Below are positions 1 through 9,935 of a stretch of 64,000 nt of DNA, piece after piece. Source of the DNA: Stentor coeruleus. Lineage: Eukaryota; Ciliophora; Heterotrichea; Heterotrichida; Stentoridae. The notes beneath the pieces were generated by a model that worked only from the letters and a program-made list of their open reading frames with translations, ran no database searches and was not told the origin of the DNA. The position numbers and the translations under genes are program-made. The stretch covers positions 1-64,000 of the forward strand of contig MPUH01000241.1 of the NCBI GenBank assembly GCA_001970955.1, in the 5' to 3' direction. The first letter of the stretch is position 1. Each line of letters opens with the position of its first letter.

Positions 1-123
1 TACACAAAATTTTGCATCATTGCTAAATGATCTTATTAAATAGCGCGGTGCATTCATTAAAACTTTTTTATCTTTTAAACTCCAGAGTATTAATTTATAG
101 TTAGACGCGGAATAACACAGATT
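1..123. other. Non-coding edge before the repeat array
   Basis: No gene is visible. A 14-nt stretch at 87-100 (GT...AG) may be a decayed outlying unit of the array that starts at 124. Confidence 0.5.
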
Positions 124-460
124 GTAAGAACTAAGTAGGTATTATAAATAAAGATTGTATGTTGTATTCAGGTATTCATTATACAGATATTTTATATTCA
201 GGTATCATCCACGCAGCTTGTATCTTCTACACAGATATGCTCTATACAGATTGTATCTTCTATACAGGTATCCTCTATATAGATAGTATCTTCTAAATAG
301 GTATTTCTATATTCAGGTATTCTCTAAATAGCTCGTATACTTTATATAGGTATGATATGTTCAGGTATTTTCTATATAGCTTGTATCTTTTATATAGGTA
401 TGCTATATTCAGGTATCATTTATATAGATTGTATCTTATACACAGGTATAAATAATGTAG
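124..460 (+). repeat. Tandem array of 21 intron-like 15-nt units
   Basis: The stretch divides without remainder into 21 units of 15 nt (one of 16 nt, 301-316) and seven 3-nt spacers. Units start at 124, 139, 157, 172, 187, 202, 220, 235, 253, 268, 286, 301, 317, 335, 350, 365, 383, 398, 413, 431 and 446. The spacers are att, ctt, att, ata, ctc, ctt and att. All units end in AG; 19 begin GTA and two (187, 235) begin ATA. Nineteen of the twenty 15-nt units have A at position 10. The proven introns of this window are also 15 nt, GT...AG, with A at position 10. A typical unit is GTATCTTCTATATAG. Proven introns begin GTAA, while the array mostly has GTAT. It may be a minisatellite grown from an intron copy; function unknown. 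Confidence 0.9.
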
Positions 461-1125
461 TAAGAGTATATAACTGGAATTCAAAAATGATTGAGTTTGA
501 TGAAAAATACTCACATCCAGAATAAAAAAATGGATCATTCGGTATCCAGAGTGTCGCCCAATCTAAAAAATTATAAAAGTGAAATCGTTTTCACTGAGAT
601 TATTAGTTAGATAATAGCTTAGTTAACAAATTAATTTGAAAGGCTATTTTATTAATCATGATAATAAATCTACGTGAACCTTTTATAATACTCTATAATA
701 TAAAGGATCTAAACTTAAAATAATTCTAAATTTCTCATAAGCTTTGACTATTTTATAAAAGCTAAGTTGCTAACTTAAGGAGAAAAAAGCATATAATTTT
801 CAGGACCCTAAATTATAAGCTATTTTTAATATAAATTTTATAAAAGATGATTATTGATTTGGGTGAATAAGCATTTATCTTTCAACAAAATGTGCGAAAT
901 TAATTTGTATCTAAAAATAGCAGGAGATAAATTAATATAAGACAATATATAAAATTTGGTATTTACTAGTTTATCTAAAGTGCAGATTTAATGATTAAAC
1001 TCTAATTTCCCTCAAGAGAATATGCATTAATCTGAGTTTTAAGGTAATGAATAAAATAATAATTCCGTTTAAGTAATAATAAAATAGTATATAAAGATAA
1101 AATTTCACATTATTACATAATATAA
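461..1125. other. Intergenic, no gene seen
   Basis: AT-rich with no convincing ORF. It contains a small perfect inverted repeat at 578-595 (7-bp arms, 4-nt loop) of unknown meaning. It lacks the C-rich character seen upstream of most genes in this window. Confidence 0.5.
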
Positions 1126-1629
1126 ATGCAAGAAGGGCTTATTGGAATTGAAAACTCAAGTATTGATACAGCAAGAACTTTATGGATGGGAGAAGTTGAC
1201 CAACCATATATGGATGAAGAGTTTATATCATCGCTATTTGCTGGTCTTGGAAGCCAAGTTAGTGTAAAAGTTGTTAGAGATAGAAACACAGGGCTTCCAG
1301 GAGGGTATTGCTTTATAACTTTTAACACCCATGAAATGGCTGAAAGGGTTCTTCATGCTTATAATGGTTTACAAATTGCCAACACTAATAAAAGATTTCA
1401 ATTGAACTGGGCAAGATATGTAAAACTTAAACAACAATCATTAGGTCCTATAGGGAATTATGATCAATATGTGGCAAGAGGTGGTTCAGGCCAATTAGTT
1501 GAAATCACAACAGCTAAAAAAGATTTGTTCATGAGAAAACTAGATGTAGTTGAGCTTAATCTTGAATATGCAGCTTTTCATTGTGAGCAGTACTTAGAGC
1601 TTACAAAGCCAGAGTTTTTGTTAACTTAA
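1126..1629 (+). CDS. Single-RRM RNA-binding protein
   Basis: 167 aa. An RNA recognition motif covers about residues 17-97, with RNP2 LWMGEV (19-24) and RNP1 GGYCFITF (59-66). The wording WMGEVDQPYMDEEF, VKVVRDRNTG and NTNKRFQLNWA resembles the first RRM of SECp43/TRNAU1AP and of the Nam8/RBP45 group, which bind tRNA or pre-mRNA. Those relatives have two or three RRMs and this one has only one. The C-terminal 70 residues match nothing I recognise. RNA binding is well supported; the target is not. The start is the first ATG, 45 bases after the nearest upstream cluster of in-frame stops. Confidence 0.85.
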   Translation: MQEGLIGIENSSIDTARTLWMGEVDQPYMDEEFISSLFAGLGSQVSVKVVRDRNTGLPGGYCFITFNTHEMAERVLHAYNGLQIANTNKRFQLNWARYVKLKQQSLGPIGNYDQYVARGGSGQLVEITTAKKDLFMRKLDVVELNLEYAAFHCEQYLELTKPEFLLT

Positions 1630-1755
1630 ACTTATTATCAAAAGCTTTTAGGAATATATTTTTTAATACAAATAAACCATAAATTTCAAACTTATAATCT
1701 TCTATCAATACACATATTTTAATATCATAAAAAAGATTAAAATTTTTTATTATAA

Positions 1756-2088
1756 ATGAACGCTGGCAGTCCTTCACAGCAAGCATTAGAGATGCAGTCG
1801 ATGCTTTTTGACATTGTAAACTCAATGAAAATTAACGAAGCAAACATCATGGCTCTAGAGGCTGATAGACGTAGATTTCAGTTAACCCTTGCTGAGGTCA
1901 ATACTCAACAGGATGATGCGGTTTTGTATAGACCAGTAGGACGCGCTTATGTGATGAAAAGCAAAGATGAGATTTTATTAGACATCAACAACTCTATAAG
2001 ACGTTGCGAAAGTGAACTTGAGGAACAACTGAAGAAAAAGGAAGTCTTTACTAAAAGACGCGATGAGTTTATCGCTAATGCTCAGTAG
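1756..2088 (+). CDS. Prefoldin subunit 1-like chaperone subunit
   Basis: 110 aa, the normal length for a beta-type prefoldin subunit. Two helices predicted as coiled coil (about 8-50 and 75-108) flank the beta-hairpin segment YRPVGRAYVMKSKDEIL (about 60-75), which matches the YxxVGRMFxLxxK pattern of PFDN1. In the family, the hexameric prefoldin complex hands unfolded actin and tubulin to CCT in the cytosol. The gene ends in TAG. It follows the RRM gene on the same strand by 126 nt. Subunit 1 is preferred over other beta subunits because of the VGR motif. Confidence 0.75.
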   Translation: MNAGSPSQQALEMQSMLFDIVNSMKINEANIMALEADRRRFQLTLAEVNTQQDDAVLYRPVGRAYVMKSKDEILLDINNSIRRCESELEEQLKKKEVFTKRRDEFIANAQ

Positions 2089-2374
2089 TTTATGCGTAAA
2101 TTAGGATTTAACTGGAATAAAATATTAACTGGAATTTTTTAGGTTTTTATATGAGATAGGATGATTTTGTTATAAGTTTGAAAAAGGTTGTGAAATTTTG
2201 AGTGATGCAAAATTGGTGGGAAATAAAGGAAGATCCGAGTTGAAAAAAGGAAATATATATTTGAAATGTATTACCAGATAATTGTATAGAATAAATAAGC
2301 TTAAGTGTAGTAATTATATACACAATTTTATGGACTTCTAGATTTTGATATTTAATGTATCTTCTAGTATAATA

Positions 2375-3622
2375 ATGAAGCTTAGATGTGGGGGAGGAGG
2401 AAGCATATTTGATGGAAAGCATGACTTAAGCGATCCTAAACTGTTTAAAAGGTTCAACTTGAATTATTTTATGTAAATTTTATACAGAGGGTGTTCAGAG
2501 GAAAGACTTTTAAGAGTGAAGCGTGGAGAAAGGCTTATAACTGCTTTAAAAAACCAAAACAATCAGTATAAAAACCTAGTGAGGGAACTAAAGTCTAGTG
2601 TGTCTAAAAGAAAGCACACAAATAAGCACAAAGCTTACGATATTCTCAAAGAAGCCAAAGAAGTTGGTAAGAACAATACAAAACTAAATCTGCAAAAACT
2701 TGCTCCTTATGTAAAACCTTATGATACAATTTCAACAATAAGAGTGGTTGAGCATGCAAATCAGCAGAATACTTATGATAAAGAACCTAAAGTTCCTAAT
2801 GAAATACAAGACTATATTTCTAATCCTATATCAACAGGGTTAATAGAAATAAAAAAACTTGCGAACCTTGAAAATTTTTTCATTGTATTATTTATTAAGG
2901 ATAAATACTCAAAAGTTAATAAGATTCTTAAAGAGTCTGAGCTTCGTGAGACTATACAGAAAGGTATTGATAAGTTTTGGAGTCAAGTTTGTCATATAGA
3001 AATTGAACATAAAGAATTAGATAATTCAAGAGAAAATATCCAATCAAAAACCAAACTTGAAGCAATTCATCAGTTTATGACTTTATCCGAAAAGCGCATG
3101 GAAAAACTCGACCTGGAAATAAAAAAGCAAATCGAAGAAGCGGTCATGTTAGAAAAACGTCGAATGAAAGTTGACCTATTCAAATCAGAATCCTCATCTA
3201 CTATCCAAAAAAAGCCAGCAATCGAGTCTAAAATCAAAGATATGCGTAGAATCGACCCTGAGTTCCTCATTCATTTAAAACAAAAAGATCTTAAAACTCA
3301 AGACAAAGAAGACTTAGCCTCAGTCTTAAACTTACCTCGCAGCATATCAACTTTTAACCTTTCACCATCAGAATCAAGGGGAAGTCCTTTAAAAAGAGAT
3401 GCAAGTCAAAGCACTTGGCATATAAAAATGGAAAAAAAAATTGGTGATGATTCTAAATATTACAGACCCTCTATAAATGAAACTAGCAATTATTCATTAT
3501 TAGCAAAAGAATTTGTTAAAGAAGGACTTAGCATGCAAAAATCTTTACGTTGCGCATTTCGTAATAAAGTCGATATTAAACCGGAAACTATATACAAAGC
3601 TATAAATTCAACTACTTTGTGA
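2375..3622 (+). CDS. Unrecognised 410-aa protein, two exons
   Basis: The long frame has no ATG near its 5' end. A 15-nt intron (2473-2487, GTAAATTTTATACAG) joins it in frame to an ATG at 2375, adding a 43-residue N-terminus that begins MKLRCGGGG. The result is 410 aa, basic and rich in Lys, Glu and Ser. A helix-forming stretch near residues 215-275 (ending VMLEKRRMKVDLF) may be coiled coil. I recognise no domain. It ends in TGA, which shows TGA is a stop in this organism, and its stop lies 8 nt from the stop of the opposing gene. The exon 1 assignment is inference from frame, intron length and intron consensus. Confidence 0.7.
2473..2487 (+). other. 15-nt intron
   Basis: GTAAATTTTATACAG. Its removal links the ATG at 2375 to the main frame; A is at position 10. 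Confidence 0.75.
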
Positions 3623-3630
3623 TTAATGAG

Positions 3631-5145
3631 TTAAAAAAATTGAATTTTACCATCTTTAAACGACAACTGCCTATTTGGTTTAGATGTACTTGCAAAAAGC
3701 CTACTTGTTATGCTTCTGATATCGTTGAGGATTTTTCTATTCCTCCTGGTTCTTAATTCGTTTTTATCAGCTAATTTTTCATCAATGCCTTGAACTTTTA
3801 AAAGTCTACTTCGGAGCTCGTCATAGGTTATTTTAGGGTAGTTTTTGAACTTTTCTAAAGCTTTGACTGTTTTTTCTCCTTCTTCGATAGCAATGCTTGA
3901 GTTAGGACAGCGGACTCCTGACATTAGTAAGGATCTTTGATATGCACTTATTTTGAACCCTGGGGACATTTCTTTTGATGCATAGTTCCCTTCGTAAAGA
4001 CGCTTAGAAAGGTTTTGGAAAGCTCCTTTTATCATACTTTTAGCGAAAAGCTGTTGGAAGTCCCGGTTTGTTAGGAAGTTCGCTTGGCCTAAAGAGCTTA
4101 TGATGAACTTTTTGCATTCGTAATTGTCTTGAAAAATCTTAAAGTATTTAAAGGCTTCACATGCTGTCAGCAAGGAAATACCATCGTCGCCACCTCTGAA
4201 ATATTTCTTCCATATCTTGTCTATAACATTTAAATGTTCATTTATTGTTATAATATCTTGTGATTTTTTCAGTGATATATGTTGGTCATGACCAGCTAAA
4301 GACATCGGGGTCTTAAACTTAAAAAAACTCAACGGACTTTCCGAATCCTGCCCCATCCACTTCTTAGCTCTTTCCACAATCACCGAGTTTTTTTTCCTCT
4401 CATCCAAAGCCCATTCATTTAAATTCTTCAAAATCTTATCATTAACAATATCCCTCCTAAACAAAGCTAAAAAATCATGTACATCAATATCAGCTTTATA
4501 AACATCATTACAATCAAAAATCAATGACAATGTTTCTCTTAGAACATGTGAATCAGAAGCAATACCCAAAGATAGTAAATTCTCGACAAGTCGTTTTCCA
4601 TTAACAACTCCTAAGTTTTCACAATCAAGTTCTTTAAAAATTTCATTAGCAAAATCAATAAGATGACCTTCAGCATTGTTTCTGGAGTTATGTTTATGCA
4701 TCCATATTTTATTATTGTATTCATAAATTTTTGATGTTGCTTCAGTTAGAGATAAATCTTTAGATTTGCTTTTAGGTTTTGAAGAAGTTTTGCTTTCAGA
4801 GATTTTTAGGTTTTGAGTGTTATCTGTATTATGAAGATTATCATAAGTTTTATATAAGTAGTCTTTTGAAGTTTCATCTTTGGTTTTATAAAGGCTTGAT
4901 TGAGGTTTTTGGTTTAATAAATAGTCTTTATGTTTTTTTGAAGGTGTTAAATGTTGAAGGAAAATAGTTTTGGAATCTGAAGAAAAAAGTCGAGAATGAT
5001 GAGGGGCTTTTTGAGGTTGATTTTGTTGACGACGGGCACTTTGGCAACCTGGTTCAGGTTTTATTTTGCTTCTGGATGTTTTTGCTATTAAATGTGTTGT
5101 GTTAGGGTCAATAAATTCCTTTAAGAAATTAAGTTTGAGGTCCAT
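3631..5145 (-). CDS. EF-hand-like 504-aa protein of unknown role
   Basis: The first 150 residues are low-complexity, Lys/Ser/Gln-rich and probably disordered. Residues about 165-250 read like degenerate EF-hand pairs (IFKELDCENLGVVNGKRL and LIFDCNDVYKADIDVHDFLALF). A second similar stretch lies near 290-370. No calcium-binding loop is fully canonical, so binding is doubtful. Similar long proteins with weak EF-hands are common in ciliates. The gene is convergent with the previous one, with 8 nt between stops. The upstream DNA (5146 onward) is G-rich on the plus strand, fitting the promoter side of a minus-strand gene. Confidence 0.65.
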   Translation of the reverse strand: MDLKLNFLKEFIDPNTTHLIAKTSRSKIKPEPGCQSARRQQNQPQKAPHHSRLFSSDSKTIFLQHLTPSKKHKDYLLNQKPQSSLYKTKDETSKDYLYKTYDNLHNTDNTQNLKISESKTSSKPKSKSKDLSLTEATSKIYEYNNKIWMHKHNSRNNAEGHLIDFANEIFKELDCENLGVVNGKRLVENLLSLGIASDSHVLRETLSLIFDCNDVYKADIDVHDFLALFRRDIVNDKILKNLNEWALDERKKNSVIVERAKKWMGQDSESPLSFFKFKTPMSLAGHDQHISLKKSQDIITINEHLNVIDKIWKKYFRGGDDGISLLTACEAFKYFKIFQDNYECKKFIISSLGQANFLTNRDFQQLFAKSMIKGAFQNLSKRLYEGNYASKEMSPGFKISAYQRSLLMSGVRCPNSSIAIEEGEKTVKALEKFKNYPKITYDELRSRLLKVQGIDEKLADKNELRTRRNRKILNDIRSITSRLFASTSKPNRQLSFKDGKIQFF

Positions 5146-6058
5146 GATTTATTGGGAAATATATTTTTGGGGTAGTGATAAATGTTAGGTATGATTTTTT
5201 TGTTTTTTGATATGAAGATATTGGTTGAGGTTTAGGATTAGGTTTGGTTGTTGTTTTTAGAGTGGATGTGTAATGATTAATTTTTGGTAGAAATTCTTAA
5301 AAATGTTAAAATTTTGATGTGGTTTTATGATGTTACTTTTATGGTTTTAATTAGAAAATTGGGTTTTGGTGGTTTAGTTTGTCCTGTAAAATTTCTTCAC
5401 ATAGTTGTCGTTAACAGGATATTTTGCTTATGAACTTGCATAATTTTATCATCCTAAAACCCTTTCTTTGAGGTTTGAAATTTTTCCTTTTATCTTTTGT
5501 TTTTTTGTTGTTTTTTTTTATTTGATCTTCAGCATTTACCTTCTTTAACACAATTCTATACATTTTTTTTCTTATTAATATTATATAAAATGGAAGAGAG
5601 GAAAAAGGTTAGCATATCATTACTAAAAATAAGAGCAAGAATAAAGTGAAATATAACAAAAAATAAAAAAATAGTGATTTCCAATAAGTCTGTGAAAACT
5701 GACAAAAAGCAAAACAAGGATTCTAAAAACTGAGGCAAAAAAATTAAAAATTCAATCTGAAGTCATGAAGTGATACTTAAACTGTGTGAAGATTTAATTA
5801 TGATATGAAGAATATTTTCACTGAAGCAAGGATTTTTGCTGTTAGGGAAATGAGAAACTATGTTAATCATGAAATTACGGAGGTGAAAAATTTTAGAGTA
5901 AAAATTATTATAATCTACCTTAGATATTTTTTTATATTTTTATAGGGCACAATGAAAATATATCAAGGCAAAAATTTTAATCAATAGAAATAAAAGAAGA
6001 CTATATAAATTAGCATCAATATATAACTACCAAAATCAAAATTTGAACTATACAAAGC
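5146..6058. other. Intergenic, no supported gene
   Basis: 5146-5500 is T/G-rich on the plus strand, the usual upstream signature for the minus-strand gene ending at 3631. The rest is AT-rich. A 60-codon minus-strand ORF at 5556-5738 is low-complexity and Phe/Leu-rich and is not accepted. Confidence 0.5.
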
Positions 6059-7066
6059 TTAGTCTATTTCTAAAGAGAAAAAAGGCATACTTAATAGTTG
6101 CTTTATTGTTGGTCTGTCTTGAGAATTTCTTATAAGACACAATGATATTATAGAACGAAGCATCGAATCAGTTTTAGGGATTTCCGGATACGAATTATCT
6201 TTACTTATAAGATGAAAAATTTCTTTAGAATCATTTGATAAATTTGACCATGGGGGTTTTCCTGATGCCATTTCTAAAAGCACACAACCAAAAGACCAAA
6301 CATCAGCAGAATAACTATGTCCTTCACGATTAACAACTTCAGGAGCCATCCAATAAGGACTTCCTCTAAGTGATTTCGATATATGCCATCCAATATCTTC
6401 AAATTTCCTAGACGAGCCAAAATCACTTAATTTTAAAATACCATTTAATGAAATCAAGATATTTGCTGGCTTTAAATCTCTATGGACAATTTGGTTTTCA
6501 TGTAAATAATTAAGCCCAAGCAAAAGTTGTTTTGAGTAGTTTTTTATAACATCAACCTCTAAAGCTCCATATTTTATAAGGATTGTTTTTAACGATCCTC
6601 CTGGTACGAATTCTAAAAGTACATCAATAGATTTCATATCTTCTGACATATCTGTTTGATGATAATGGACGATATTTGGATGGTCTAATAGTTTAAGAAA
6701 ACTTATTTCTTTTTTCATATTAAGGAAAACTTTTTCTATAAGTTTCGGGTCGTCTGAAAGCTGTATATTTAATACCGTAAAATGTTTTACAGCGAGAAGT
6801 TCTCCATTTTTGATGTTCATACACTGATAAACTTTAGCATAAGCTCCTTCACCTATTAAATCACCTCTTTTCCATCTTATTGTTCTTCCGCTTCTTGGAG
6901 TGCTTAAGTCCATAAAAGTATTTTCTGAGCCATCTGCATGGAACATAAGGTTTTTTCTTATTTTCAACTGCTCTTCCCTAAGATTAGTCGAACTTGAGCG
7001 CAATATCACACCAAAATCAGGCTTCTCAGCATTTACAGCAGCTTTTGACTGACAAGCGCTTCCCAT
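6059..7066 (-). CDS. MAP3K-like (STE11 family) protein kinase
   Basis: 335 aa, nearly all kinase domain. The Gly-rich loop is IGEGAYAKV (71-79), the ATP-binding Lys is 94, the catalytic loop is HRDLKPAN (Asp197), DFG is 215-217 and APE is 241-243 within GSPYWMAPEVV. GSPYWMAPEV and the HPNIVHYH region point to the STE11/MEKK-NPK1 group, which phosphorylates MAP2Ks. The N-terminus MGSACQS fits N-myristoylation at Gly2 with a nearby Cys for palmitoylation, so membrane attachment is likely (inference). There is no regulatory domain beyond the short N-terminal tail. It is divergent from the gene starting at 7714. Confidence 0.88.
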   Translation of the reverse strand: MGSACQSKAAVNAEKPDFGVILRSSSTNLREEQLKIRKNLMFHADGSENTFMDLSTPRSGRTIRWKRGDLIGEGAYAKVYQCMNIKNGELLAVKHFTVLNIQLSDDPKLIEKVFLNMKKEISFLKLLDHPNIVHYHQTDMSEDMKSIDVLLEFVPGGSLKTILIKYGALEVDVIKNYSKQLLLGLNYLHENQIVHRDLKPANILISLNGILKLSDFGSSRKFEDIGWHISKSLRGSPYWMAPEVVNREGHSYSADVWSFGCVLLEMASGKPPWSNLSNDSKEIFHLISKDNSYPEIPKTDSMLRSIISLCLIRNSQDRPTIKQLLSMPFFSLEID

Positions 7067-7713
7067 ATTTAAAACTATTTCTTATAAAAACTTTATTCAG
7101 TGCTTTTATTAGAAAAAAAACTTGTGATTTATATAAAATATGTCCCAACCCAATGAAATAAGTATTTATATATGAGTCATTAATATTTAAAGGTTTTCTA
7201 GTCGCATATTTTTATGTTATATATGCTTTATATCATCGATAAACTTGATATATTTTATGTTGAAACTTTCCTTTAAAGCTATTATCCTATAAAATTTTCA
7301 TAAACCCATAGTTAAAAAATATCAAAAATTATCTTATCTATTTTCCATACTTTTTACCTTAAAGTATCTATTTTTCCTATTTCATTTCCCGGATCAATAT
7401 ACAAATTCCTTTCATTTTATATAATTTTTTTTTATCACCTTATCACAAGCATATTTCCTATACAATCCATAAAAAGTCCTCAAATTACTAACAATTAGAA
7501 CTTAAATACTAAAACATATCTTTTCAAACACAAAAACCTTCTTTAATCAAAGCTCCTTCTTTTTATCTCCCTCTATTTTACGCAAATTAACTTTTAACTT
7601 TTTTCCATCTATACAATAATAACATATCTCCCTCCTTACAAGATCATAATCAAACTTACACTATTTCTTAATACCATAACCTAATTTTGCGCATAATTTT
7701 TACCATATTATAC
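7067..7713. other. Divergent intergenic region
   Basis: Lies between two genes that start outward. The left part is T/G-rich and from about 7310 it becomes rich in C and T with almost no G, as seen upstream of other plus-strand genes here. It probably holds both promoters; no discrete motif was identified. Confidence 0.5.
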
Positions 7714-8898
7714 ATGATAAGAAGGTGGTTTAGATTCTTGAATCAAACAGTTCCAAATCAAAATCCGAATCAGAATCCAAATCATCAATTTTCTGATTCG
7801 ATTAAACTGTTCATATCTCTTTCTAAACCAGAATCTTTCTCACATAGCAATATCGAGTACCTTCAAAAATCCTTGCTGAGACTATCATCATCTATAATAA
7901 AAAATAATTCCCTAACTTCTACTCCAGAATACAAAACTTTACATGAAACCCTCCCTTTAAGCATATCATTTATCATCCCCAACCTAAAGTCAGAAGACTT
8001 TTTCAAAATTTCCCACAGTCTTTTCCTATTAAAATTCCATGACCCTAAACTCACTAAATTATTATCAAAAACCTTAATATCACAACATTTAATCAGTGCC
8101 GAACTGTCTGATATAAGCAAGTTTTTATTCGGATTCACTTTAAACCAAATAAAAGATGTTGACTTCTGGGTTTCAATAGAAAAAAAAATCAATGACAGTG
8201 TCTATAATAATAAAAATGGGAGAATTACCTTCCCTATATTGAAAAACATATTGAAAAGCTTTATAGAATGCAATCAAGGAAGCGAGAAATTCCGTAAACG
8301 ATTATTTAATGATATGATAAAAGATTTACCTAATTGCAATTTAGATGCTAGAGTTGAAGTTGCTTTTATATTAACAAAAATGAACCCACAAGAAAAAAAT
8401 GTTATTGATGCTTTTTTTGATTTTATCATTAAAAATATAAGTGAAAATGAAGAAAAAAATTCTATTCATAAATTTTTACAAGCTTGTGTTAAGTTAAAAG
8501 GGGATAATAGATATATAAAGAAACTTGAAGATAATGCAAAAAATAGTATTAAAAAGATTCCAATAAAATTGTTGGTTGATTATGTTTATTATTATAAAGA
8601 TTATACAAAAGAAATGATAAATGTGAATGAGGAAAGAATAGCTTTTATTTCGGAACTTGAAACGAATTATGAAAATATTATGATAAGTGGCAATAAAGAA
8701 CAAGATAGGAAAGAGTATTTAAAAGTTCATATTAGAGCTTTGAATTTGTTTTTGAAAGCTGGAGTTGTGAAGAATCATGTGTATTGGAAGAAGATTTATA
8801 ATGAGATTTTGGATTACTCGGTGATTAATGATGATCAGTTGATGACTCGATTTATAAGGGAAATTGAAGAGAATGCATGGGCTAGAGAAAATAGATAA
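7714..8898 (+). CDS. Unrecognised helical protein, possibly mitochondrial
   Basis: 394 aa from the first ATG (7714); the frame is open nine codons further up, but only to a TTG. The N-terminus MIRRWFRFLNQ is basic and hydrophobic and could form an amphipathic mitochondrial presequence, followed by short Asn-Gln-Pro repeats. The rest alternates short Leu/Ile-rich helices, for example LSKTLISQHLISAEL and VEVAFILTKMN, like the helical-repeat RNA-binding proteins of organelles. I cannot name a family. Mitochondrial location and an alpha-solenoid fold are inference. Confidence 0.6.
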   Translation: MIRRWFRFLNQTVPNQNPNQNPNHQFSDSIKLFISLSKPESFSHSNIEYLQKSLLRLSSSIIKNNSLTSTPEYKTLHETLPLSISFIIPNLKSEDFFKISHSLFLLKFHDPKLTKLLSKTLISQHLISAELSDISKFLFGFTLNQIKDVDFWVSIEKKINDSVYNNKNGRITFPILKNILKSFIECNQGSEKFRKRLFNDMIKDLPNCNLDARVEVAFILTKMNPQEKNVIDAFFDFIIKNISENEEKNSIHKFLQACVKLKGDNRYIKKLEDNAKNSIKKIPIKLLVDYVYYYKDYTKEMINVNEERIAFISELETNYENIMISGNKEQDRKEYLKVHIRALNLFLKAGVVKNHVYWKKIYNEILDYSVINDDQLMTRFIREIEENAWARENR

Positions 8899-9634
8899 AT
8901 GTAGCTTAGAAGTTAAAATAAAGGGTGATTTGAGGAAATGGATATTTTAGGTTTTATGATTGGATTTTGTGTTATATATTGTTATAGGCATTTATGTTTT
9001 GTGATTGTTTATTCTAATTGCGAATATGATAATTGTAAAAAGAATAGGTGTTTATATGGAATAATTAGATAATATTTTCTTCCTTATGAAAAATACTATA
9101 ATAATTTAAATCTTCTATTAATAACAACCTGTTAATCTTAATCATAATTTTAGCTAAAATTATCCTCTAATTTCTTAGTACTAATTTTATTATTCTTTGC
9201 ATAGTGTGATAGATTTACTGAAAAAATAAAACACACAATTATAATGAAAATGGTAGTTTTATTTAATCTGATTGAAACTAATTGCAGAGGATTAGAATAG
9301 ATATTTATATGATTTTATTAGATATTTAAAAAAAAAAAAAAAGATAAGGTGGGATTTGTCAAATTTTAAGATAGGGTTTAATGGGTTGTTGAATACTGAG
9401 ATTTGAAGCATTTTAGATGTAAAATGAGGATTGTGTGATTTTAGAGAAAATATTGAAGTTTGTGGTTGTGAAAAGGATAAATGCTTAAATTGATGGGATA
9501 TTTAAAGGCAAAGTATAGGCTTGATGTAGTTATTATATAAATTGGCCTTTTCCTAAAAGAAACTAACACACAATATTCCTTGCAAAATTTATCTGCTATT
9601 TAAATCATCTAAATCCAATATTTTCTATATCCAT
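8899..9634. other. Intergenic with composition switch
   Basis: G-rich after the upstream stop (to about 9530), then switching to C-rich sequence towards the next plus-strand gene. It includes an A-run at about 9330. No gene seen. Confidence 0.5.
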
Positions 9635-9822
9635 AAAACTTCTCTTAAAAAAAAACAAACCCCAAACATACTCATTTGGCAAAAAATCTCATTTAACAAC
9701 CACAACCAAATTTCACTTAATTATTAAACTAAAAAAAAAACTTTTACTCCTCATATANAAAACTTCTCTTAAAAAAAAACAAACCCCAAACATACTCATT
9801 TGGCAAAAAATCTCATTTAACA
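9635..9822. repeat. 64-nt direct duplication around a single N
   Basis: 9635-9698 and 9759-9822 are identical. The N is at 9758, directly before copy two. The 59 bases between copy one and the N do not recur after copy two. This looks like a contig junction joined without merging the overlap. Confidence 0.9.
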
Positions 9823-9935
9823 CTCAATAATAAAAAAATTCCAAATACTAAAAATCATCATATAAAATTATCAAAACTTAAATTATCATTTTATAAACTG
9901 AAAAATGATATCTAAAACCTTTATACTGTAAAATA

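Noticed and set aside
124-460. CRISPR array
   Set aside because: Units are only 15 nt, nearly all adjacent, with 3-nt spacers, in a eukaryotic genome; no repeat-spacer alternation.
578-595. Hairpin as RNA gene or terminator
   Set aside because: Only a 7-bp stem and no other RNA feature nearby.
1113-1328. Minus-strand ORF of 71 codons
   Set aside because: Shadow of the RRM gene on the opposite strand.
2147-2422. Minus-strand ORF of 91 codons
   Set aside because: Lies over the leader and first exon of the plus gene starting at 2375; low-complexity Tyr/Ile/Ser content.
5556-5738. Minus-strand ORF of 60 codons
   Set aside because: Phe/Leu-rich product typical of AT-rich non-coding DNA; no supporting context.
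9330-9343. A-run as a retrotransposon tail
   Set aside because: No element, target duplication or ORF nearby; poly(A) runs are common in this AT-rich DNA.
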